Part shown: piece by piece, positions 26,941 to 35,004 of the stretch | How the letters are laid out: every line of letters starts with the position of its first letter | How positions within the stretch are numbered: position 1 is the stretch's first letter | Assembly: GCF_900112865.1 (NCBI RefSeq) | Contig: NZ_FONH01000020.1 | Span: 17,437-81,436, forward strand | Length of the DNA: 64,000 nt | Origin: Dyella marensis | Lineage (GTDB): Bacteria > Pseudomonadota > Gammaproteobacteria > Xanthomonadales > Rhodanobacteraceae | Direction: 5' to 3' | Made by a program: the position numbers and the translations under genes | Notes under the pieces: generated by a model | Databases searched by the model: none | What the model saw: only the letters and a program-made list of their open reading frames with translations | Told to the model about the DNA's origin: nothing

Positions 26941-27333
26941 TTAGTTGCCCAGCGCGTGCTGGACGATGTGGCTGTCGGCGGCCTGCTTCAGGGCAGCGAG
27001 CTTGCCGTCGCGCACCGTCCACAGATGGATGAAGCGGACGTCGGCCTTTTTGCCGTCCTTGGTCACACCGTGGTATTCGCCGACCACAAAGACGTGGTTG
27101 TCGTCATCGCCGTAGTACTCCTTCGCTTCGCTGCTCCACGAAGCGAACAGCGGCATCACCTGCCCGAAAAAGTCCTTCATCGTGCTTTCGTAGCCGTGAT
27201 AGACGCCGCCGTGGGGGAAACCGGGAGAGATATCCCAGACGAGGTCGGCGGCCATGACCTCTCGCGTAACTTCCGGGGCGGCGCCGGAGTCGTAGAGCCG
27301 GCGAGCGAGGGCGATGTTGGCGGTCTTGGACAT
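26941..27333 (-). CDS. SnoaL-like / nuclear transport factor 2 fold protein
   Basis: 130 residues from the ATG at 27333. Contains DLVWDISPGFPHGGVYHGYES and FGQVMPLFASW, typical of SnoaL-like small cone-shaped alpha+beta proteins, which include polyketide cyclases, ester cyclases and dehydratases. First gene of a leftward operon divergent from a LysR gene. A perfect palindrome lies between them. The reaction is unknown. Confidence 0.85.
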   Translation of the reverse strand: MSKTANIALARRLYDSGAAPEVTREVMAADLVWDISPGFPHGGVYHGYESTMKDFFGQVMPLFASWSSEAKEYYGDDDNHVFVVGEYHGVTKDGKKADVRFIHLWTVRDGKLAALKQAADSHIVQHALGN

Positions 27334-27406
27334 GGGGTTCTCCGTGGTGTCCGTTGCGGGAATGGCCCGCATCATCCGCCGCGCCAAATTCAACGAGAAG
27401 TAATGA

Positions 27407-27431
27407 ATGGGTTGATTAAGAATCAACCCAT
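27407..27431. promoter_or_regulatory. Probable LysR operator, perfect palindrome
   Basis: Arms ATGGGTTGAT and ATCAACCCAT separated by 5 nt (TAAGA). It lies between the divergent SnoaL-like operon (start 27333) and the LysR gene (start 27485), where LysR autoregulatory and target sites normally sit, and has the T-N11-A character of LysR boxes. Confidence 0.75.
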
Positions 27432-27484
27432 AGTTGAGAATGTTCCGCGAGCCCAGCCCCTCCAGCCAGCTAAAGGGAGCAGTC

Positions 27485-28438
27485 ATGGATTCACATCGGG
27501 TACGGGCCATCCTGTGCTTCGTGCAGGCGGTCGATACCGGCAGTTTCGCCGCGGCCGGGCGCGCGCTTGGCGTGACCTCGGCAGCGATCAGCAAGAACGT
27601 GGCGACCTTGGAGAAGGCGTTGGGCGTGCGCTTGTTGAACCGCACGACGCGGACCCTTGAGCTCACCGAAGAAGGGACCGCGTTTCTTCGGCAGGCGCGG
27701 GTGGCTCTTGAAGCGCTGGATGCCGCCGTCGACACGATTGCCATGCAACGTGCGCAAATCAGCGGGCGCGTTCGCATCTCGACGAGTTCGGCATTCGGGC
27801 GCGCGCACCTGATGCCCGTGCTGTCCGGACTCCTGTCCCAACACCCGGGTTTGTCCATCGAGGTGGATTTCGACGATCGCCTGGTCGATCTCGTGCGTGA
27901 TCGTTACGACATTGCCCTTAGAGGCGGAAACATTCGCGATTCCGCCTTGATCTCGCGACCGGTCTGCCGCCTCAACACGCTGCTGGTGGCATCATCGGAT
28001 TACCTGGCTCGTCACGGCGTACCACACGTACCAAAGGATCTGCATCGGCACAGCTTGATCGCGCGACATTTTCTTGGCGGCGCAGTAGCGACGTGGAGTT
28101 TTCAAGCAAGCGACGGAAGCATCACCACGCTAGACCCGGTGGATACGGCGACGCTGACCTTGTCTGCGCCGGAAGCGCTGGTCGAAGCGGCGCTCAATGG
28201 CATCGGCATTGCGCAGGTCGGCGTGCATCTTGCCCTGGAACATCTGGCAACCGGGAAATTGAAGATCGTTCTGCACGGCCGGTATCACCCCGGCACTTAC
28301 GAGATGGTCATTCAATATCCCCACCGTGTACTGATCGCCCCGCGCGTACGTGTCACGGTGGACTACCTGCTCGAGGCGTTCTCGGGAGACGAAAGGTTGC
28401 ATGTGCCGTTGCAGACGCTGGATGCATACGCGGCGTGA
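27485..28438 (+). CDS. LysR-family transcriptional regulator
   Basis: 317 residues from the ATG at 27485. Winged helix-turn-helix (FVQAVDTGSFAAAGRALGVTSAAISKNVATLEKALGVRLLNRTTR, split over residues 11-55) and a periplasmic-binding-like effector domain. Belongs to the CrgA/DmlR-like group by RVRISTSSAFGR. It probably controls the divergent SnoaL/DJ-1/QOR/MoaF operon and itself through the palindrome at 27407, and perhaps the flavodoxin operon, which carries a matching half-site. Confidence 0.93.
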   Translation: MDSHRVRAILCFVQAVDTGSFAAAGRALGVTSAAISKNVATLEKALGVRLLNRTTRTLELTEEGTAFLRQARVALEALDAAVDTIAMQRAQISGRVRISTSSAFGRAHLMPVLSGLLSQHPGLSIEVDFDDRLVDLVRDRYDIALRGGNIRDSALISRPVCRLNTLLVASSDYLARHGVPHVPKDLHRHSLIARHFLGGAVATWSFQASDGSITTLDPVDTATLTLSAPEALVEAALNGIGIAQVGVHLALEHLATGKLKIVLHGRYHPGTYEMVIQYPHRVLIAPRVRVTVDYLLEAFSGDERLHVPLQTLDAYAA

Positions 28439-28501
28439 GCCGCCGATGCGATGATCAAAAGCCTTGGCTTGACGCGGCGCATGGCGCGCCGCATCAGACG
28501 G

Positions 28502-29725
28502 CTAGTGGCTTCTCACCACTTCGAGGCGAGGCACGGAGACGGCCTTCGTGCGTGCCGCAAAGATGGCTGCACCTACAGAGGCAACCAACAGAACGGCACT
28601 CGCGCTGAAGGTCGCGCGGTAGCCGCTCGTATCGAACAGGACGCCGCCGACGACCGCACCCAGGGTGATCGCCAGCTGGATGACGGCCACCATCAGGCCA
28701 CCGCCAGCCTCCGCATCATGTGGGAGCGTCCGCGCCAACCAGGTCCACCAGGCGACCGGCGCCGCAGTGCCGACGAAACCCCAGACGCCGAGGAGGATAG
28801 CGGTTGCACTCACTGAGTGGCCTGCCATGACCAGCAGCATGGCAATCGCCGCCATCAGCAGCGGAATGAAAGCCAAGGTGCGGTAGAGCCCGAACTTCAG
28901 CACTTCCCCGATCGCACTCGTGCCTAGCAGACCGGTCACGCCGATGACCAGCAGCAGCAGCGACAAGGTGGACGCATTAACGTGCGTTGCTGTCTCCAGG
29001 AACGGGCGCAGGTAGGTAAACAGCGCGAACTGCCCCATGAAGAACAGGCACACCGCGAGCATGCCCATCCTCACCTGGCGATGCCCCAGCAGGCGCAGCA
29101 CGTTGCCGGACCGCGTACGCGGCGCGACGGCCATGGGCGGCAGGCTGAACAGTTTCCAGCCCAGAGCAATGGCCGTGACCGGAACGACGCAGAAGAACGC
29201 CCAGCGCCAGCCCACGAACGCGGCGATATAGCTGCCCAGCGGCGCCGCGATCACGGTCGCCAAGGCATTTCCGCCGTTGACGACCGCCATCGCGCGCGAC
29301 ACCTGATGCTCAGGCACCAGACGCATGGCCACCGCGGTGGACATCGACCAGAAACCGCCGATGGCGACGCCGATCAGCGCCCGGCCCAGCATGAACACCA
29401 CATGGTTCGGCGCGAAAGCGACGATCGTGCCGGAGACCATCATCAGCACGGCCATACCCAGCAACAGGATCTTCCGGTCCAGGCGTCCCGCCAGCGCCGA
29501 AACGAACAGGCTGGTCAGCACGGCGAAAGCACCGGAGATCGATATGGCCTGACCGGCCTGCCCTTCGCTGACATGCAAGTCAGCTGCGATCGGCGTGAGC
29601 AGACTGACCGGCATGAATTCGGAGGCGACGAGTGCGAAGGCACCCAGTGCGAGTGCGAACACGCCGCCCCACGCAGCGGTGCCCTGGCGAGTATCGTTGC
29701 CGCTCTTTGAGATGTTTGGGTTCAT
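28502..29725 (-). CDS. MFS exporter, NepI/DHA1-like
   Basis: 407 residues, 12 predicted TM helices. Closely patterned on NepI-type exporters: FMPVSLLTPIAADLHVSEGQAGQ, GVAIGGFWSMSTAVAMRLVP and WWTWLARTLPHDAEAGGGLMVAVIQLA. NepI exports purine ribonucleosides in E. coli; relatives export sugars or drugs, so the substrate here is open. It lies 34 nt after a hydrolase gene on the same strand, forming a two-gene operon divergent from a LysR gene. Confidence 0.9.
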   Translation of the reverse strand: MNPNISKSGNDTRQGTAAWGGVFALALGAFALVASEFMPVSLLTPIAADLHVSEGQAGQAISISGAFAVLTSLFVSALAGRLDRKILLLGMAVLMMVSGTIVAFAPNHVVFMLGRALIGVAIGGFWSMSTAVAMRLVPEHQVSRAMAVVNGGNALATVIAAPLGSYIAAFVGWRWAFFCVVPVTAIALGWKLFSLPPMAVAPRTRSGNVLRLLGHRQVRMGMLAVCLFFMGQFALFTYLRPFLETATHVNASTLSLLLLVIGVTGLLGTSAIGEVLKFGLYRTLAFIPLLMAAIAMLLVMAGHSVSATAILLGVWGFVGTAAPVAWWTWLARTLPHDAEAGGGLMVAVIQLAITLGAVVGGVLFDTSGYRATFSASAVLLVASVGAAIFAARTKAVSVPRLEVVRSH

Positions 29726-29759
29726 GACTGTATCGGTAAGTGCGAAAGGTTTTGCGGGT

Positions 29760-30923
29760 TCATTCGAGATGGCTGCGGAAGAAAGCGGTCAGCTTGTCGA
29801 AGGGGATGAGATCAACGCGGTCGTACAGGTCCACATGGCCCGCGCCAGGCACGACGAAAAGCTCCTTCGGCTGCTTCGCCAGCCGATAAGCGTCCTCGCT
29901 GAACTCGCGCGAATGCGCGTTCTCGCCGGTGATGAAAAGCAGCGGCCGCGGCGAGATGGTCTCGATGTCGTTGAACGGATAGAAGTTCATGAACTTCACG
30001 TTGCTGCTGAGCGTTGGGTGCGTGGTCAGCGCCGGCGAAGAGCCGGGCGGCGTGTATTCGCCGCGCGGCGTGCGGTAGAAGTCGTAGAACTCGCGCTCGA
30101 TCGGCGTGGAGTGCTCGTCCAGCTGGTGCACCGTGCCGCTGGTGTAGCGCTTGTCGCCGCCGGCAAACTCTACGTCGCGTTGCGCCGCTGCGTCCGCGAT
30201 GATCCGCTTGCGCTGATCGAGGCCCAGGCCGTGCCGGAGTCCGTTGCGATTGGCGGCGCCCATGTCGTACATGCTGACGGTCGCGATCGCCTTCATGCGT
30301 GGATCGATCTTCGCCGCGCTGATGACGAAGCTGCCGCTGCCGCAAATGCCAATGACGCCGATTCGCTGGCGATCGACGAAGGGCTGCGTATCGAGAAAGT
30401 CGACCGCCGCGCTGAAATCCTCGGCGTAGATATCGGGCGATACGGCGTTGCGCGGCTGGCCTTCGCTTTCGCCCCAGAACGACAGGTCGAGGGACAGCGT
30501 TACGAAGCCCTGTTCGGCCATCTTCGTGGCGTAGAGGTTCGCGCTCTGTTCGTTCACCGCGCCCATCGGATGGCCGACCACGATGGCGGCATGCTTACGA
30601 TTGCGGTCCAGGGTCTTCGGCACGAAAAGGTTGCCGGCGACGGTCATCTGATACTGATTCTTGAACGTCACCTTCTGGATGACGACGAGGTCGCTCTTGT
30701 AGAAGTTGTCGGCGTGGTTGGACATGTCTGCACCTGATGCGGAGAACGGGCCCATGAGCAGGGCGAATAACGCGATGAGCTTTTTCGCCTGGGGTTCCTT
30801 GGGGCGAATGGCCGTGACGGCGCGGGAGCCGCATGGCGATGCGGTTCCCTGGGGCGCTCTTGCCGAGAGGGCGCGGTAGCGAAGGCCTGCAGGCGTCGCA
30901 CATGCCGCTTTCATGGAGGGCAT
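29760..30923 (-). CDS. Secreted alpha/beta hydrolase, paralogue of the 22893 gene
   Basis: 387 residues from the ATG at 30923; the N-terminus is uncertain because the signal segment (KKLIALFALLMGPFSASG) begins about 46 residues in, and the paralogue has a start close to this segment. The elbow GVIGICGSGS has Cys as nucleophile; the closing part GAGHVDLYDRVDLIP is identical to the paralogue, and FYDFYRTPRGEYTP is shared too. One of the two probably arose by duplication within the species lineage. Operon with the downstream MFS exporter, divergent from a LysR gene. Confidence 0.85.
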   Translation of the reverse strand: MPSMKAACATPAGLRYRALSARAPQGTASPCGSRAVTAIRPKEPQAKKLIALFALLMGPFSASGADMSNHADNFYKSDLVVIQKVTFKNQYQMTVAGNLFVPKTLDRNRKHAAIVVGHPMGAVNEQSANLYATKMAEQGFVTLSLDLSFWGESEGQPRNAVSPDIYAEDFSAAVDFLDTQPFVDRQRIGVIGICGSGSFVISAAKIDPRMKAIATVSMYDMGAANRNGLRHGLGLDQRKRIIADAAAQRDVEFAGGDKRYTSGTVHQLDEHSTPIEREFYDFYRTPRGEYTPPGSSPALTTHPTLSSNVKFMNFYPFNDIETISPRPLLFITGENAHSREFSEDAYRLAKQPKELFVVPGAGHVDLYDRVDLIPFDKLTAFFRSHLE

Positions 30924-30990
30924 TCTCGCGGGTGCGTAAGCCCTTGACTATCTAATGAAATCTTATGGAGGATATTAGTCAGGCTAATGA

Positions 30991-31905
30991 ATGATCCGGA
31001 GCCCCGACGTGGCCAGGCGCAACCTCAACGATCTGCTCGCCTTCGTCACGGTGGCGCGGGAGGGCAGCTTCACGCGTGCGGCCGCCGTGCTGGGCGTTAC
31101 CCAGTCGGCGCTCAGCCAGACTATCCGCGCGCTGGAACAGCGCCTCGATATCCGCCTCCTGACGCGAACCACGCGCAGTGTCGCTCCGACCGAGGCCGGC
31201 GAACGCCTGGCGCAGGCCATCGGGCATCGCTTCGAGGAGATCGAGGCGGAACTGGATGCGTTGTCCGCCATCCGCGGCGAACCGACCGGCACGGTGCGGA
31301 TTACCTGCGCCGATCATGTGCTGCGCACCACGATCTGGCCCAAGCTGGTGCCTGTGCTGCGGGAGCATCCCGGCATCAACGTCGAGTTCGATGTGAGCTA
31401 CGGCCTGCGTGACATCGTCGCGGATCGCTTCGATGCCGGCGTGAGGTTGGGCGAGGCGGTGCACAAGGACATGATCGCCATGCCGATCGGACCGAAGGTG
31501 CGTATGGCCGCCGTCGCTTCGCCCGCCTACTTTGCCGCGAACCCGCCGCCAAAGACGCCGCGCGATCTGCTGCAACACCGTTGCATCAATCAGCGACAAG
31601 GCGCCGGCGGCCTCTATGTCTGGGAGTTCGAGCGGAAGGGGCGTGAGCTGGAGGTGCGCGTGGAAGGCCAGGTAATAGTCAACACCTCGCCTCTTATCGT
31701 CGCGGCGGCACTCGATGGGATGGGCATTGCCTTCTTACCCGAAGAGGAATTCGCACCGCATATCGAGGAAGGACGGCTCGTGCGGGTGCTGCAGGATTGG
31801 TGTCCGCCGTTTCCGGGGTTTCACCTCTACTATCCCAGCCGCCGGCATCCGTCACCGGCTTTCTCGCTGGTGTTGAATGCGTTGCGGTTTCGTGGGGAGG
31901 CTTAG
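30991..31905 (+). CDS. LysR-family transcriptional regulator
   Basis: 304 residues from the ATG at 30991. Helix-turn-helix at about 14-33 (FVTVAREGSFTRAAAVLGVT) and an effector-binding domain with RDIVADRFDAGVRLGEAVHKDMIA, typical of the DmlR/PgrR-like group. Divergent from the hydrolase-MFS operon; CTAAT and ATTAG repeats in the 67-nt gap (30953-30978) may be its site. Its last 22 codons have a degenerate copy at 8351-8416. Confidence 0.93.
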   Translation: MIRSPDVARRNLNDLLAFVTVAREGSFTRAAAVLGVTQSALSQTIRALEQRLDIRLLTRTTRSVAPTEAGERLAQAIGHRFEEIEAELDALSAIRGEPTGTVRITCADHVLRTTIWPKLVPVLREHPGINVEFDVSYGLRDIVADRFDAGVRLGEAVHKDMIAMPIGPKVRMAAVASPAYFAANPPPKTPRDLLQHRCINQRQGAGGLYVWEFERKGRELEVRVEGQVIVNTSPLIVAAALDGMGIAFLPEEEFAPHIEEGRLVRVLQDWCPPFPGFHLYYPSRRHPSPAFSLVLNALRFRGEA

Positions 31906-32014
31906 AGCCATAGAGGGGTTTGTCGGAGTCTTTAACTACGCGCCCGACACCTATAAGAAATCACAGGACCCGTAGTAACCTGCGCCGACGGAGTTTCCCC
32001 CGACAAGGACTTTC

Positions 32015-32689
32015 ATGGTCATCCTGTCAGCGATCCTGTATTTCCTTACCTATCACCCCTTCTGGTCGTGGCCGGTGCTCGTTCTGGTGGGGTGGCTGTT
32101 GGCGCGCGTACTGGCGAAATGGCGCAAGAACAATGGCTGGTATGCGCTGCTCCTGGTCTTCTTCATCTATGCCCATGTCAATGTTTTCACCGCGCACATC
32201 TTCAATGCCTTGTTTCTCGAGGCGTTCGGCGTGGACGGAACGGCGGTCATCACCCACATGGAAGAAACCAGTTCGACCCTGAATGACCAGAACGTCTGGG
32301 ATTATGACGCGGTGATGAAAACTGCGGACGGTCGTGACGTGGTGGCGCAGTTCGACACGATGTCCGCCAGTATCTATCCGATCACCAACGCGATCCTCAT
32401 ACCGCCCCAGGGCGAGACGTTCGCGGTCCGATATATTCCGGGGTTGCCGCGCAATTTCGTCATCATGCGAGACCATTCACCCTATGGGGTCAGGTATGTG
32501 ATCGGCGAGGATCGTGGCCCCGTCGAGAAGGCGGCGGCGCAGTTTGCCGCCAGCCCGGGCAACCGCGCTTTCATCGCGGAATATCGGGAAGCGCTGACCA
32601 CGTTCATCGCCAAGCACCACGATGACGCCGACCCCGCCCTGATCGAGAGCTATAAAGATCAGCTCGACGCGTTGCCGCCGTCGAATTGA
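32015..32689 (+). CDS. DUF3592-like membrane protein
   Basis: 224 residues, AAGGA 9 nt before the ATG. N-terminal hydrophobic helices (ILYFLTYHPFWSWPVLVLVGWLLA and WYALLLVFFIYAHVNVFTAHIF), then a beta-rich domain ending in GETFAVRYIPGLPRNFVIM, which resembles the closing motif of DUF3592. A charged C-terminal helix follows. Function unknown. It opens the rightward run that includes the DUF4034 and M48 proteins, with a 263-nt non-coding gap after it that shows only short inverted repeats. Confidence 0.7.
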   Translation: MVILSAILYFLTYHPFWSWPVLVLVGWLLARVLAKWRKNNGWYALLLVFFIYAHVNVFTAHIFNALFLEAFGVDGTAVITHMEETSSTLNDQNVWDYDAVMKTADGRDVVAQFDTMSASIYPITNAILIPPQGETFAVRYIPGLPRNFVIMRDHSPYGVRYVIGEDRGPVEKAAAQFAASPGNRAFIAEYREALTTFIAKHHDDADPALIESYKDQLDALPPSN

Positions 32690-32952
32690 AGCGCCGACCG
32701 CCGTTCCGAACCTGGTTGACGTCGATCGCCTCACCGCAGGCACGCGTTTCGGCGATAGGGGCAGGCTTATAGCCTGGGCGCCCTGCGGCCAGGCCCCGTA
32801 TATGGAAGCGCAGAGCGTTCAGACAGCCACCGCCGCGATAGGCAGCCATGAAGCGGCCACGTGGCAAATCGATCCCTGATAATGATCGGCACTGCCAGCA
32901 TGGTTGCCGGCAGGCTTCAGCCCCCACCCGCATACCACCCAAGGAGTTATCC

Positions 32953-35004
32953 ATGCAGGTCATCACAAGCACGCCCCCCTTGCCGCTCGATGCCCCTCAA
33001 TGGGCCCGGTTCCGGCAACGGGAACAATTGCGAAAGGCGATGCTTGAGGGACGCTTTGACGAGGTCGAGCGCACCATGGCGGCGCTGGAGGCGGCATGGT
33101 GGCAATCGACCGGCGCAACAGATGACCACTACACGTTCCTGGCCACCGGTGGCGGTCTGTTCGACTATGCCAGCGTCGACGCGGGCCTGCGGCTGGAACG
33201 GCTTCATGCCTGGAGAGAAGCCTGCCCGGGCTCCTACCATGCGAGGCAGATCCTCGGTCAGTATTATTTTCGTCGGGCCTGCGACATCCGGACCGCGGGC
33301 TGGGCATCCGAGGTTGGCGAAGACCAGTGGCTGGCGGCGCACATGGCCTGCGTGACAGCGGCCGAGCACCTGTTGGAGGCCATGGCGCTCTCGGAGCGGC
33401 CGGCGCTTGCTGCCGAAACCATGATGCAGATAAGCCAGTATCTCGGCCAGCCGGACTTTGTCGATGCGCTGTTTCGCGGGTCGCCCATGGAACAGACCAT
33501 GCAGCGCGAGGCATTCGAGCCCGACCTATACGAGGCGGCCTGTGCCCGGCTTGCCAGACATGGATTGAAGCCGCCAGGAACGCTGACGGCGACGCTCCCT
33601 GCGTCTCTTCCTCCCCTGCAGAAAGGGGATGCCCAAAATCCGGGCTACTACTGGCTGCGTTACTGCCTCTCGCTCAGGCCCCGCTGGACCGAAATCCTGG
33701 CGGCCTACGCCCAGTACCTGAGCCCACGTTGGGGCGGCGACGATGGAGAGGTCGAAAAATTTGCCACGGGTCCTTTGTGTTCTGCACTCAATGAGCAGGA
33801 GCGCAATACCGTCAGGTGGCCTGGCGTGCATGATGCATTGACGCTGCCCGATTACCCGGAGCCGGGCGATGTTCGCGAAATCGCCGCCAGGGAGAAAATC
33901 TTCAAGAAGTGGCTTGCCCGGGACCTTTCCGATGGCTTGCGTTTCATGTCGCTCGGGAAGTACGCCAATTTCACCCACTACTCGCTTGCCGACGCGACAC
34001 TGGCGCATGAGCGCCATGTCGAATCCATTCGATATTGCAAGCCGCCCGAGACCTATCTGGTCGTTGATGGTCCGTTTCGGGATTTCACCAACTTGATGCT
34101 GATCAAGCATATCGGTGACGCGCATCTTGAAGACACCGAGGGCGCTTATGCGAGCGTCCTGCAAACCGCCGTCCGCCATTTCGACGAGCCGACCATTCTG
34201 ACGGTGGCCGCCTTCGCCTGGCAGTTCGGCATGTGGGGAATCGAGGCCGATCCGGCCATTGCAACGAAGTTGATCGACCGGGTCGCGCAGCTCGAACCGC
34301 TCTATGAGCCTGACGCATTTACGCCGATGCACGCCTGTCGAATGATATGGGATGGAGGATTTCAAAAGGAGGCGACCTATCTCACCCGCGCCTTTGCAGA
34401 AAGACGCGTGTACTCCGGCGCGGCAAGCATGTACGACATCACGGGGGGCATCCGGGCCGATGCCGATCCGTCGCTGCTCGACAGGAGCGAGGCGGATCGT
34501 TGGCTCGTGCAGGCGGTCGAGGAGGGCGAGCCGGTTGCGCTGTACAACTACGCCTGGCGTCTTGAACATGTCGACAAGCTCGATCTGACGGTCCGCGAGA
34601 ATTTCGAACGCGTCCGCGATCTGTATGTGGGGGCGATGCATGGCGGCGTGGACATGGCCATGATCAGGCTGGCGAGCATCGACCGCCGGCATGGAACGGC
34701 GGAGGGAAAGCAGCAGGCCGTCGCCCATATGAAATCCCTGGTCGCCCACGATGACGATCATATCGCCGGCGAGGCCTATGGCGAGGTCGTGCTGGCCTAT
34801 AAATATGGCGACGGGGTTCCCCAAAGCGAATTCATCGCCATGCAGTGGTTTGACCGTTACAAGGAACTCTTCCCCAATCATTCCGCACTGGAGTGGATGG
34901 AGACGCAGGTCTATGGGTCGACGGGGTGGCAGATGGCCGGGCGGGCAATGCGAGCCTTCTTCCTCGGCAAGAAACTCTCGAGCGAGCATCTTCCGCCGAA
35001 ATGA
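32953..35004 (+). CDS. DUF4034 / Sel1-like repeat protein
   Basis: 683 residues from the ATG at 32953, with AAGGAG 6 nt upstream. No signal peptide. The N-terminal half (LRKAMLEGRFDEVERTMAAL, WREACPGSYHARQILGQYYFRRA) matches DUF4034 proteins. The C-terminal half has Sel1/TPR-like helix pairs (AVEEGEPVALYNYAWRLE, AYGEVVLAYKYGDGVPQSE). Such solenoids mediate protein-protein contact. Its stop overlaps the start of the M48 protease gene (ATGA), implying coupled synthesis and a shared role. Confidence 0.8.
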   Translation: MQVITSTPPLPLDAPQWARFRQREQLRKAMLEGRFDEVERTMAALEAAWWQSTGATDDHYTFLATGGGLFDYASVDAGLRLERLHAWREACPGSYHARQILGQYYFRRACDIRTAGWASEVGEDQWLAAHMACVTAAEHLLEAMALSERPALAAETMMQISQYLGQPDFVDALFRGSPMEQTMQREAFEPDLYEAACARLARHGLKPPGTLTATLPASLPPLQKGDAQNPGYYWLRYCLSLRPRWTEILAAYAQYLSPRWGGDDGEVEKFATGPLCSALNEQERNTVRWPGVHDALTLPDYPEPGDVREIAAREKIFKKWLARDLSDGLRFMSLGKYANFTHYSLADATLAHERHVESIRYCKPPETYLVVDGPFRDFTNLMLIKHIGDAHLEDTEGAYASVLQTAVRHFDEPTILTVAAFAWQFGMWGIEADPAIATKLIDRVAQLEPLYEPDAFTPMHACRMIWDGGFQKEATYLTRAFAERRVYSGAASMYDITGGIRADADPSLLDRSEADRWLVQAVEEGEPVALYNYAWRLEHVDKLDLTVRENFERVRDLYVGAMHGGVDMAMIRLASIDRRHGTAEGKQQAVAHMKSLVAHDDDHIAGEAYGEVVLAYKYGDGVPQSEFIAMQWFDRYKELFPNHSALEWMETQVYGSTGWQMAGRAMRAFFLGKKLSSEHLPPK

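Noticed and set aside
20449..31905. Secondary-metabolite cluster containing a SnoaL-like cyclase
   Set aside because: No synthase, carrier protein or tailoring set is present; the genes fit redox and carbonyl stress handling.
33526..34989. Leftward open frame of 487 codons opposite the DUF4034 gene
   Set aside because: The forward protein has an AAGGAG site and Sel1-like repeats; the reverse frame has neither.
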